The notes under the pieces were generated by a model that was not told the DNA's origin, made no database searches, and was given only the letters and a program-made list of their open reading frames with translations. Shown here in pieces: positions 45,886 through 56,294 of a stretch of DNA of 64,000 nucleotides; the stretch's first letter is position 1, and each line of letters starts with the position of its first letter. The position numbers and the translations under genes are program-made. This stretch comes from Dendrocalamus latiflorus (taxonomy: Eukaryota > Streptophyta > Magnoliopsida > Poales > Poaceae): assembly GCA_017311315.1 (NCBI GenBank), contig CM029631.1:4805360-4869359 (forward strand), in the 5' to 3' direction.

Positions 45886-46089
45886 AGGTAATATCTACAA
45901 ACTCTTTGATATGTATTTTTCTTTAATACATAACGCATTTTAAGAGTTTGTTGGTAAAATTAGATATATATATATATATGTGTGTGTGTGTAGATTTATA
46001 TTTAGATATTTATAGTAGGGCCTCTATTTCTAGTTTCGTCCCGGGTCTCTAAAATCTCAGGACCGGCCCTGCTCTCCAAAGGAACTGGC

Positions 46090-46357
46090 CGCTCCAGATA
46101 GCTTCAGCTTCTAACTTATTTTGGCGTTTGACTTATTTAAATTAGAAGCTATTTGAAATGTGTCGGCTTCTAATTTTGGCTTATTTTAGCCTTTTGGATT
46201 TTTTCAGCTATTTTGTCTTTTCTTTTTCCCTCTTATTCCTTTGCATTGTCTGTAATAATAACAGTTTTTCACTTTTTTCTTTATTTTTCTTAGAAAAAAA
46301 GCTAACAACCGCTACAACCATAAGTCAAAAACCACAACCAGAAGCTAAAGCCGTAAG
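46090..46357 (+). repeat. MITE family 5 copy in unit 1
   Basis: Ends AGCTTCAGCTTCTAAC and CCAGAAGCTAAAGCC are inverted. The same insertion sits in unit 2 at 47420-47680 but is missing at the equivalent point of copy B (about 63690), which dates it between the large and the inner duplication. Confidence 0.75.
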
Positions 46358-47419
46358 CCAGTTAATTATTGTATCATCTGAGCATAAAAAAGATGGATAT
46401 AGAGTGACATAAGGGTTCATGAAGATAGAAGATGGTGGGTTTTCTTTGAGTAGGCTTCAACCAAGGTTAGAATGAGTAATGAGTAATCACTAATCAAGGT
46501 GGCCTCAAGCCTAGAAGTCAGCAGAAGGCCGACAGGTCGTTAGAAGTTGCCGCGCAGCAACATCAAGCGGGAATCTCCAACCGATCGGTCGTTCCTGGCC
46601 AGCCATGACCGTGATCACGTCGGAGTCCGGTTCGGAAGAAGAACGTCTCGTCCTTTTCCCTGAGACAGTGACAAAAATGTTTTTAGCCTGCCTGGTTCGA
46701 GGTGAGCTAGCTGGAACTAATAATGCAGAGCATGCAGGGAATACGGGCAGGAACCCTACGCTCCGAGCCGGGCAGAATTTGACTTTACAACGTGCTTTCC
46801 TGCTGGTTTCTGACTTCACACGTCTTTCTATACGCGCTTCGGCGCTTGCGTCTCCCGTGCACACGGCGCCACCGACCGAACGACCGACGGCGTACGCCTC
46901 TTGCCGGCCCGGTGTTGGAGATCAAGTTGCCGCAGTACCGCTGCTGAAACGAAGGCAGTTTCCTTGTTCATGAGCAATTGCACTTGCTCATCAGCTCGTT
47001 ATTCCTGCAGATAGGGGACTCAAAGGATTACTTGGGCCTGTACATCATTTCTTATAGGAAGCCTCAATGGTTTGACTGTAAACTGAAGAGAGGCCAGCTC
47101 AAAGGACGAAAATGTACGATCACATGACTTAAGTCGACAGAGATGCTAGATATGGATGTTTTGTCTTTGCAAAGTAAGGTTGGATCCAGGAAAACTAGTC
47201 GCAACACTGCAGCAAAGGTTGTTTTTTTTCTCTCTGAACTCTGGAAGTTCTGAATGACACCATACATACTCTTGAGTATCTCGTTATTCAGGTTTTTAAG
47301 CTAGCACATTATTCAAGTTATTGGTATCGGATCTGTGAGATCAACAACTGCAACCTTTTGTAACTTGCTCTTCAGATAACGAAGCATCGAACACTCTCCA
47401 AAGCAACTGTCACCGCTCG

Positions 47420-47680
47420 GAATTGCTTTAGCTTCTGGCTTATTTTGACTTTTAACTTATTTAAATCAAAAGCCATTTAAAATATGTCGGTTTCTAGTTT
47501 CGGCTTATTTTAGATTTTTGAGTTTTTCGGCTTTTTGTCTTTTCTTTTTTCCCTCTTATTCTTTTGCATTGTCTGTAACAAAAATATTTTTTTCATTTTT
47601 TCTTTTTTTATTTTTCTCAGAAAAAAGCTAACAACTGCTACAACCATAAGTCAACAACCACAGCCAGAAGCTAAAGTCGC
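47420..47680 (+). repeat. MITE family 5 copy in unit 2
   Basis: Best-defined copy: TTGCTTTAGCTTCTGGCTTA at the left and CAGCCAGAAGCTAAAG at the right (inverted), with TTTTCCCTCTTATTCTTTTG in the middle. Confidence 0.75.
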
Positions 47681-48815
47681 CCCTTAGTAGTTGTACAGAC
47701 AAAGAATCATTGAACTACAGACCGGAATCAGTATGTTAGAGGAGGAAAGTATATACACATGGTGGCCCTATTCTACTCTCGAGCGTAGAATAGTTTATTC
47801 TAAGCGTCTGCCAGCGAGCGCGTCCAATCCAATCACATGCACCCACTTCATAAGGAGATCAAGCCAACTATTGATACATAACTATGCAACCAACAAATAT
47901 GGGTTCTTATTAGTATTAGGATGTTTATTTTTTTTCGTTTTAGCCATAACTTTGACTGGTAGCTTCGATTCACGAACGGCTTTCATCGGTAGCTTACTAA
48001 TGACAAGCAAAATATAATGATATAAGTCTCACCAATAAATGATAAATGGATCTGTTCTGTAATAAAAACTAAAAGATGATGCAATAGTGTATCAAAAGGG
48101 TGCAATAAAAGACTGGGCATATCTCAATGTAGTAAAATTTATATATGCATTTACTGTGTTATTGTAACACAATTACTATGATCTCTTTGTGTGCTTATTG
48201 CACCTCTATCGCATATTTACTACAATATCATAATGTTTACTGCACCACTAAAAAAGATTTATTGTGACCTCCATATACGTTTACTACACTATTATAAAAG
48301 ATTTTTATGGCCTCATTGTATGTTTACTGAACATGTACAATAGATTTACTTCAACCTCCTTTTGCCTTTATAGCGCTGTTACAAGATATTTACTGCAACT
48401 TTATTGTGCTTTTAATAAACATGCACAACATATTTGTACTACTGTAGCACTATAAGAGATATACTACGATACTCATTTTTTAGATAACTACTGTAATTGT
48501 TTCGTTTGTTTACTACACCTTTAAAATACAGACACTACAACACTTAGTATTATTGCACTTCTTATATCTTTACTATATCTTTATCGGAGATTTACTGCTA
48601 TGCTGAGCGCAAAGAGGTGAGTTAAGAGAGAAATTTGGGTTGATTGTAAACTTTAAACTATGATATGTCCTAAACCATTTATCTTATTTACAATTCGTTT
48701 GAAGCGTTTTTGTTGGAAGAAATTGCTTAACAAAGAGATTCATGATGAATATGTTTTAAATATGTAAAAAGACTACTGTATCGAAAGTTTGAATTTACTA
48801 TATCTAAACTAGTCA
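47681..48815. other. non-coding segment kept only in unit 2
   Basis: AT-rich. From about 48110 to 48600 a loose theme TTTACT(A/G)C..(C/T)(A/T)...AT recurs every 30-45 bp (many TTTACTRCA-like words), giving a degenerate periodic repeat. No gene. Confidence 0.5.
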
Positions 48816-49654
48816 ATTATTGTAGCATTTAAGCATAAAAAAGACGGATATAGAGTGACATAAGGGTTTATAGAGATGGAAGATGGTAGGTTTTCTTTGA
48901 GTAAGCTTTAACCAAGGTGAGAATGCGTAATGAGTAATCACTAATCAAGGTGGCCTCAAGCCTAGAAGTCAGCAGAAGGCCGACAGGTCGTTAGAAGTTG
49001 CCGCGCAGCAACATCAAGCGGGAATCTCCAACCGATCGGTCGTTCCTGGCCAGCCATGACCGTGATCACGTCGGAGTCCGGTTCGGAAGAAGAACGTCTC
49101 GTCTTTTTCCCTGAGACAGTGACAAAATGTTTTTAGCCTGCCTGGTTCGAGGTGAGCTAGCTGGAACTAATAATGCAGAGCAGGGAATACGGGCAGGAAC
49201 CCTACGCTCCGAGCTGGGCAGAATTTGACTTTACAACGTGCTTTCCTGCTGGTTTCTGACTTTCTATACGCGCTTCGGCGCTTGCATCTCCCGTGCACAC
49301 GGTGCCACCGACCGAACGACCGACGGCGTGCGCCTCTCTTGCCGCCGGCCTGGTGTTGGAGAAGAAGATCCATTTTGCCGCAGTACCGCTGCTGAAACGA
49401 AGGCAGTTTCCTTGTTTGTGAGCAATTGCACTTGCTCATCAGCTCGTTATTCCTGCAGATAGGGGACTCAAAAGGACTACTCGGGCCTGTACATCATTTC
49501 TTATAGGAAGCCTCAGTGGTTTTGACTGTAAACTGAAGAGAGGCCAGCTCAAAGGACGAAAATGTACAATCACATGACTTAAGTTGACACTGTTTATATA
49601 ACCAGTGCCTCCTCAGTACTATTCACGTAAATAGTATCATCTAAGTACACGTGC

Positions 49655-49875
49655 ACACATGGATATGTTCAGTGGATAAAGCGTGTGCCCACAGTTCTGG
49701 AGATCTTGGGTCTCCGTCTCTAGTCTCAAGCGTGTATATTGGACGCATCCACGTGAGTGTGTAGGTGTACGTATGGTGTTAAGTGTGTGTGCGTCTTTAT
49801 TGTACTTATGAACTCGAAACGTTGACAAAACACTTCCTTTATTAAGTATGTCAGTGTACTTTTTTTTTTTGCCCA
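49655..49875 (+). repeat. possible SINE
   Basis: GTTCAGTGGATAAAGCGTG followed by TCTTGGGTCTCC resembles the A and B boxes of a tRNA-derived promoter, then GT-rich text and a T-run at 49859-49870. Size fits a plant SINE. No target duplication was established. Confidence 0.4.
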
Positions 49876-50109
49876 AATTGACTTGGGAAAAAATTTGTAA
49901 AGGAACAAAATTACCGATATGTCATGTATCAGTTACCTGACAAGGAAAATGTGGCAAGTCACACTTGTGGCACCAAATTGACCTGAAAAAAATTAGTAAA
50001 GGAACAAAATTGCAGTTATGTCATGTATCATTTACCTGACAAGGAAAATGTGGCAAGTCACACTTGTGGCAATGAACCAACCACCTTTTTAAACTAAAAT
50101 TAGCATAGG

Positions 50110-50345
50110 GTTTTTTCTTCTTACTTCGGCTTATGGTTTTTGATTATGGCTTATGGCTTTTGAGCTATTCTTGAGATAGAGAGTACAGAATAACAGAAAC
50201 TTATGTGCGGTTTTGACTGATATAAATGAAGTCGCTACAGTGTGTATTACAATCGACTTATAGATCCCACTTTAAAAAGACACTCTATTTGAAAGCTAGT
50301 TAATGTAGAAAAACAGCTTTTAGAAGCTGAAAAAAAGATGTCCAT
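50110..50345 (-). repeat. MITE family 6 copy
   Basis: Contains GTCGCTACAGTGTGTATTAC, ATCCCACTTTAAAAAGACA and AACAGCTTTTAGAAGCTGA. Related to the copies at 0.6, 3.1 and 7.3 kb. Confidence 0.5.
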
Positions 50346-50569
50346 AGTGGCATGCGCATTTACACGGATAAATTTGTTACAACTTCTTTTAGTATCAAAT
50401 ATGTAAGTAGAGTGGTTTAGAATAGTGTTTATGTAATGTTTCACATAAACATTACATTACATAATGTAATGTAATGTAAAATGTATACGTCTTTTAATAT
50501 GAACATTTGAAATGATAATAATTTTTGAAGCTAAAACACATGTCAAGGAAACAGTATTGAGCTTAATAT

Positions 50570-50712
50570 GCTATAGCCAGGATTTGAGCCTAGTTCTGTT
50601 GGTGGGAGGTATGGCTGTACACCCACACCACCCTCGTTCGAGTCTTTTTTGGCTCAGATTTGGGTTACTATTCTTCTTAATTAAATTGATACCTAGTTCC
50701 TCCTAGGCATCC
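50570..50712 (+). repeat. possible SINE with a good B box
   Basis: GAGCCTAGTTCTGTTGGTGG (A-box-like) is followed 40 bp later by CGTTCGAGTC (B-box-like), and the right end reads TTCTTCTTAATTAAATTGAT and CTAGTTCCTCCTAG, as in tRNA-derived grass SINEs. Confidence 0.5.
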
Positions 50713-51181
50713 CATATTTTTAATACGCTACAGCTATAGAAAAATAATATTCAAATCCGTGTTTATAAAAAAAATTGCTCAACTCACACTTTATTTCTCA
50801 ATATTGTTCCTAAGCAGTGCATTTCTACAAAGGGTGGAAAAAAGCTCGTTAATGGGCTCGATTAAAAATTTATTTGATTATGCTCATTAATTGGTTCAAA
50901 GTTGAAATAAGATGATTTCAAATTTAACTCGAATAGCCTGAACTGGGCTCATTCTAGAATTGCTTCTAAACTATAAATAAGATGATATTAAATCAAAATG
51001 AGTCAATTTCAAACAAAGCTAGCGCAATTATACTCAGATTCAATCAATTTCTACAATTTCTACGGTGACTCCTAATCAGCTACTGATTCTCGTATCTCGC
51101 TCTATTTCTTATTTCTCCTCCAAATCCCATGGGCACATGAAAGATTTACCTTTTTTTCCCTTGTTATGTTAATTTTCTGGC
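50713..51181. other. intergenic, no gene seen
   Basis: AT-rich without a domain-bearing ORF or repeat termini. Confidence 0.45.
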
Positions 51182-51468
51182 CCTGATCAATATGGCTTTA
51201 GCTTCTGGCTTCAGCTTATTTTTGCACTATTCATAAATTTCGTTTTTTTCTGAACTTTTGGCTTTTTTTGAGTTTTTTTACCGGTTCTTTTTTTCCTCGT
51301 ATTTGTTTACATTATACGTGATGGGCTAATATGTTTTTTCTATTTTTAAATTTTTTTAAATTTAATTATGGTAAATAAGCCTCTGTCAGATACAGTGCTT
51401 TTTTCAGCTAGCTACAGTGTTTTCAGCCATAAGCCATGAGGCTTTCAGCCGAACCGATCACCACCTAT
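51182..51468 (+). repeat. MITE family 1 copy
   Basis: Close to the copy at 29.6 kb; ends CTGATCAATATGGCTTTAGC and GCCGAACCGATCACCACC. Non-coding. Confidence 0.8.
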
Positions 51469-51480
51469 CTCTTGAAGCAT

Positions 51481-51609
51481 ACGCAACTTGAAGCATGTTT
51501 ACACCAATATCTCTTATCTCTTTGGTAGCCAACGGTTTCCTTCTTGTAGCCCGATGTCTAATCGATACGCAACTTGAAGCATGTTTACACCAATATCTCT
51601 TATCTCTTT
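51481..51609. repeat. 43-bp perfect direct repeat, period 86
   Basis: The same 43 bp, starting ACGCAACTTGAAGCATGTTT, occurs at 51481-51523 and 51567-51609 with no mismatch. A recent small duplication. Confidence 0.92.
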
Positions 51610-51869
51610 CGTGTGTGACCCGAAACGTCATGATAACTTCCGACTTAGACATAGTTTGTAACATAGGAATTTCGTATTTATGTGCTTGGGCCCATGTTAG
51701 TTGTAGCTGGACTTAAGTTTGGCCATCTACAATTTGCCTCTATTTCGGTTGTAATTGATCATATACCACTGTTCTCTAGGATTTCTCACTATGGATGATT
51801 TTGCCCCCCTCCCTTCTTCCTCTAACTCATCTCTACCTCCCTCACCGGTCATGGCCGCTTGCTGCCATC

Positions 51870-52340
51870 TTTCTTCCCCAGCAACCCGTCATCCGCCCGC
51901 GCTACTCCCTCCTCCTCAACTACCACATCCCTACCCCCACCGGCCCAACATCCGTGCAACGACGATGGCGCAACAGGGGGCCATGAGCTTGGTAATGCCC
52001 TGCGAGCGGAGGTACACTTGCAATGGCTGGAGCATGACCCTAGAGGCCAGGTCCGGGAGTGCGTAGGTGGCATATGTGACGGCAGGGTGGAGACGGAGGA
52101 GTCCTGGCTGAGCGCAACAAGGATAGGACCGATGTGGAATCAGAGCAGCGCAACGGCCATGGCAGTGAGGAGCAGAAACCGAAGGCCTTCGCACAGAGCG
52201 GCTCGAGGTTGGAGGTGAGTCCAAAGACCAGGTTGTGACCAATGATGTTGGTGAGGCTGATGGTGAGTGTGCAGTTGGCGAGGTCGAGTAGTCCAAGGCA
52301 GAGCACAGGCACCATCGCTATGGCTGGAGGCAAGGAGATA
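51870..52340 (-). pseudogene. MATE-family transporter relic
   Basis: Minus strand, in order but in changing frames: PPAIAMVPVLCLGLLDLANC, then LTISLTNIIGHNLVFGLTSN followed by LEPLCAKAFG, then FHIGPILVALSQDSSVST, then TYATYALPDLASRVMLQPLQ and VYLRSQGITK. These match the conserved core of plant MATE/DTX multidrug and toxin efflux carriers (the S.I.FANITG.S.L.GL...EP.CGQAFG block and the YARY.LPDL...PL..YLR.QGIT block). At least two frameshifts and missing ends make it a pseudogene. Confidence 0.82.
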
Positions 52341-53005
52341 AAGAGAAGAGGGGAGATAGAAAGAGAGGGGCAAGATGGTCATTTCAAGCCCAAAAGTGGC
52401 AAAATCGTAGAGAAATAGATGGGCACAGTAGCATATGATCAAGTACAAAGGGAATAGTGGCAGATCATAGATGATTTTAACAGTGGCCAATAATCATTTT
52501 CCCACTAAAATTACATGAAATCAAACACCCTTAATCTCTGTTTGAAACGTAGGAACTCTACCAGATTGGAATCTCATGGAAGCTCAACAAAGCCAACCTA
52601 CATCCAACCTAAGGGGTACCTAAAATGTGGAAAGCCCAACTCAACGTAAATTTGCTTTCTAGGGCTGAGATGAACCATTGAAATCTAGCCAGCACGACCT
52701 GAGGCCGAACGGAAATGGAAGCAGCAAGTTCAGTCCCAACCTACTTGACAATATATATTTACACACACACCGTGTTACCTCCTCTTACGGTGGTCTCTGG
52801 TATGTATAAAAGGTTTTAAAATTTTTCTAAAAAACAGAGATATAGGGAAGGACATATTCTACAACCATGTAAAATTTTATATCAAACTCGATTGTATTTG
52901 AAAGATATGAAAATGACAAATTCTGTATAAATAGTGATTGCACTATTCATCACTATTTGTTTTTGCCATTTTTAGATTTTTTTTTCAAATATGATCAAAT
53001 TTGAT

Positions 53006-55635
53006 ATTGAGAAGTGTGCCTATCAATAAGAAGATTTTCTTAGGAGGTGATTTCAATAGTCATGTCAGTACAACTAGTGGAGGGTTTCAAAGGGTGCATA
53101 AGTGTTTTGGTTATGGTGATAGAAATTAAGAGGGAGAAGATATATTAAACTTTATCATGGCCTATGATCTCATGATAGCTAACACCTTCTTTAGAAAGGG
53201 ATATTCTCATTTAGTTACCTTTAGCAGTGGTCAGTACTTTAGCCAAATTGATTTTGTTCTTGTTAGGAGGGAGGACAAACGAGTCTGCATAGCCTGTAAG
53301 GTTATACATGGAGAATGTGTTGTCCAGCAACATAAGTTGGTAGTCTTCGACTTCATTTTAGGTTACGGGTTCGACAAGCTAAGGTCACTAGAGCCACGAG
53401 GACGAAGTGGTGAAAACTCAAAAGAGATACTGCACAAGCGTTTAAGAAGATAATGGTCACGGAAGGGGCATGTGACTTGAGAGAAGTGAATAGTATGTGA
53501 GCAGAGATGACAACTCGCATTAGGAAGGTGGCTATGGAGGTGCTTGGAGTAACCCAAGGGACAAGAGGAGAACCAAAAGACATATGGTGGTGGACGAGGA
53601 AGTGCAAAAGGCTATTGTGGAGAAAAAAATGCTACAAGTACATGCATCATGATAGGAGCAATGACAATGTACAGAAATACAAAGCAACAAAAAAGAATGC
53701 GAAGAAAACGGTGAGTGAGGCACAAGTCAAGACATATGAGAAAATTTATCAAAAATTAAGTACAAAAGATGGAGAGAATGATGTCTACAAGATGGCTAAA
53801 CTTCGAGAAAGAAAGACGAGAGATTTCAACCAAGTTAAATGCATCAAATACAACACTAATAGACTTTTGGTGAAAGACGAGGAGATCAAGGATAGGTAGA
53901 GAGAGTACTTTAACAAGTTATTCAATCACGATAATGATGATAGTACGATTGAATTGGATGATGCTTTTGCGACACCGATAGGCGTTTTATTCGAAGAATC
54001 CAGGAGTCGAAAGTAAGAGAGGTCTTAAAAAGGATGAAAGTAGGTAAGGCGTTAGGGCCTGATAACATCGCTATTGAGGTGTGGAAATGCCTAGGAGAAG
54101 TGACGATTGTTTGGCTAACTAATTTGTTCAATAGCATTTTTAGGTTGAACAAGATGCTAAATAAGTGGCGAAGGAGCACATTAGTACTAATTTTTTTCAA
54201 AAATAAAGGAGGCATTCGAAGTTGTACTAATTATAAAGGAATTAAGCTTATGAGCCACACAATGAAACTTTAGGAACGAGTGATGGGGCGCAGTTTAAGA
54301 AAAGTGACTAGCGTGACGATAAACCAATTTGGTTTTATGTTTGGGAGGTCGACAACGGAGGCAATTTTCTTGCTACGATAGTTGATGGAGAGGTATAGGG
54401 AGCAAAAGAAGGACCTTCACATGACGCTTATTGACTTGGAGAAAGCATATGACAAAGTGCCAAGAAAGGTCGTATGGTGGGCGCTCTAAGAGAAAAAGTC
54501 CCAACAAAATATATTACCCTAATTAAGGACATATACAAAAATATTGTAACTAATGTCAGAACATGTGGTAGTGTTACTAATGACTTCCCTATTAAGATAT
54601 AACTACACAAAAGGTCAGCATTGAGCCCATACATTTTTGTCTTAGTGATGGACGAGGTCACACGGGACATACAAGGAGATATACCTTGGTGTATACTTTT
54701 CACTGGTGATGTGGTGCTAGTTGATGAGAGTAGAATAGGTGTTGATAGGAAATTCGAGTTGTGGAGGAAGACCATAGAATTGAAAGGTTTTAGATTTAAT
54801 AGGACTAAAACTGAGTATTTGAGGTGTGATTTTCAGTGGTGCTAAGGCAGATGATGAAAATGTTAGATTGGATGGACAAGTAGCGCTTAAGGACACGTTT
54901 CATTATTTGGGATCGATGCTACAGTGGGACGATGAGATTGCTAAAGACGTGAGTCACATGATAAGAGCGGAGTGGGTGAAATGACGCCAAGTATCAGTGT
55001 CCTGTGTGACAAAAAAAGTCCCTCAAAAGTTAAAGGGTAAGTTCTATAGGACGACGATCAGACCCGCGATGCTATATGGAGCAGAATGTTGGGCGACTAA
55101 ATGACAACATATACAGAAAATGAGTGTAGCGGAGATGAAGATGCTGTGGTGGATTTGTGGTCACACAAGGCGGGATCACATCCGCAATGATGATATACGT
55201 GATAAGGTGGGGGTAACACCAATTGAAGAGAAGCTTCCAACATCACTTGAGATGGTTTGGACATCTCTAACAAAGGTCTCTTGAGGCATCGGTACGTAGT
55301 AGAATTTTAAGACATACTAAAAACGTAAGAAGAGGTAGAGGTAGAGGTAGAGGTCGACCAAGACTGACGTGTGAGGAGCAGTTAAACGAGATTTGAGGGA
55401 TTAGAATGTATCTAAAGAATTAGCTTTAGATAGGAGCACATGGAAGTTAGTAATCCACATACCGGAACCATAAGAAGGTAGTAGTGTTTTAAGCTTTCGG
55501 CTCAGATAACAGGATGTACGACTTAGAGTTTTAGTATTGTAGGTTTTGTTTCAAGACTCTCATTTCTTTGATCTTAAGAAGGTTTCATTCCTATCGTACC
55601 CTAACTTGTTTGGAACAAAAGACTTTATTGTTGTT
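53006..55635 (+). mobile_element. 5'-truncated RTE-type LINE, inactive
   Basis: 2630-bp insert flanked by the 13-bp target duplication GATCAAATTTGAT (52993-53005, 55636-55648), ending in a short TTG repeat as RTE-clade elements do. Order of protein relics: endonuclease C-terminal half (GGDFNSHV, IDFVLVRR; 53.04-53.45 kb), linker (53.5-53.9 kb), reverse transcriptase (KALGPDNIAIEVWK, TLIDLEKAYDKVPRKVVWWA, SPYIFVLVMDEVTRDIQGDI; 54.03-54.85 kb), C-terminal part (YLGSMLQWDD, MLYGAECWATK; 54.85-55.45 kb). Several stops and frameshifts. The catalytic YADD/FADD box reads FTGD, so it would be dead in any case. Confidence 0.9.
54035..54843 (+). pseudogene. LINE reverse transcriptase relic
   Basis: Recognisable blocks: GKALGPDNIA (palm start), STLVLIFFKNKGGIRSCTNY, GIKLMSHTMKL then a stop (Trp codon lost), QFGFMFGRSTTEAIF then a stop, LIDLEKAYDKVPRKV, SPYIFVLVMDEVTRD, WCILFTGDVVLVDES and KTIELKGFRFNRTKTEYLRC. 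In active relatives the second Asp pair is (F/Y)ADD; here it is TGD. Confidence 0.88.
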
Positions 55636-56294
55636 GATCAAATTTGATCTTGAAGTTTTACATATTTACAGAACATGTCCTTCTTACATTTCCTAATTTT
55701 CTGAATTTTTTTTAAAACTTTTATACATACTAATGGGTAGGTCCTAGGTAGCTTGATAAGCGAGAGGGTAGCACACGATATCCTCTAAAGGCTGCCCATC
55801 TTTACAAACTGGAGCTGAAGCTGACCTGCAGACTGCAGGAGTACGGAAAAGAGAACTGAATTCAACTCCTGGATACTCCTGATTCAATGGCAACGTTAAT
55901 TACTAGATTAGCACATCATTACTAGCTAAGTTACTTTGTGCTACCATTAGCTGCACAAGCAAAAACGATGAAATAATGGCTATCAAGTATGTTATTTGGC
56001 AAAAATATATCTGTGATGATTTTAGGAACACAATTGAACAATCAACCGGGTATAAAGTTCACTGGATACAAAGAAACCTTTGGATGGTCCTCAAGCAGCA
56101 CAATGCCTGAGGATAGATCTACAGACGGCGGTGCAAACATGAAAAACTTGGGACAGAGATACTGACAGAACCCAATTTATGCCTGAGAATTTGTAGCGAA
56201 TCCTGCAAAAACAAACAATAAAGAATGGTCAACAAGTTCCTCTTATCGAATTTCTGCAGCTCCAGTCGCGTGCTTCCAATGGGAATGTGGAGGA

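Larger units (their letters stand above)
44131..46071 (+). mobile_element. internally deleted hAT-type transposon (TTF/MYM-like transposase)
   Basis: 1941-bp insert flanked by CTCTCCAT (44123-44130) and CTCTCCAA (46072-46079), an 8-bp target duplication with one mismatch. The sister unit shows the empty site CTCTCCAA near 47393. Ends are GGCCCGGGCCC and GGACCGGCCCTG. It holds a 21-G run (44148-44168), GC-rich leader-like DNA, a start exon (45265-45402) and a transposase C-terminus (45487-45885). The middle of the transposase is deleted. Confidence 0.85.
43864..47134. repeat. inner tandem duplication, unit 1
   Basis: Direct-repeat partner of 47135-49589. The unit begins CGACAGAGATGCTAGATATGG and ends CACATGACTTAAGT. 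Without the 1.94-kb transposon it carries, it is about 1.33 kb. It lacks about 1.13 kb (47680-48810) that unit 2 retains. Confidence 0.9.
47135..49589. repeat. inner tandem duplication, unit 2
   Basis: Direct repeat of 43864-47134, differing at scattered positions and small indels. It has the empty site for the hAT-type transposon and retains 47680-48810, whose start (ACAAAGAATCATTGA) also exists in copy B at about 63700; unit 1 therefore suffered a deletion. Confidence 0.9.
52797..55745. mobile_element. TIR element split by a LINE
   Basis: Two arms, 52797-53005 and 55636-55745, are inverted at their outer parts: TATGTATAAAAGGTTTTAAA and AAGGACATATTCT at the left against TATGTATAAAAGTTTTAAA and AAGGACATGTTCT at the right when reversed. 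Joining the arms at the LINE target duplication gives a MITE of roughly 0.3 kb. Confidence 0.72.

Noticed and set aside
46605..46973. 122-codon ORF in unit 1 of the inner duplication
   Set aside because: The equivalent in unit 2 is broken by an indel in the A-run at about 49124 and by other differences, so there is no protein-level conservation.
48110..48600. CRISPR-like spaced repeats
   Set aside because: Repeats are degenerate, AT-rich and irregular, and the DNA is plant nuclear.
49655..50712. tRNA-like A and B box motifs
   Set aside because: No cloverleaf could be drawn, so rejected as tRNA genes; kept only as possible SINEs.
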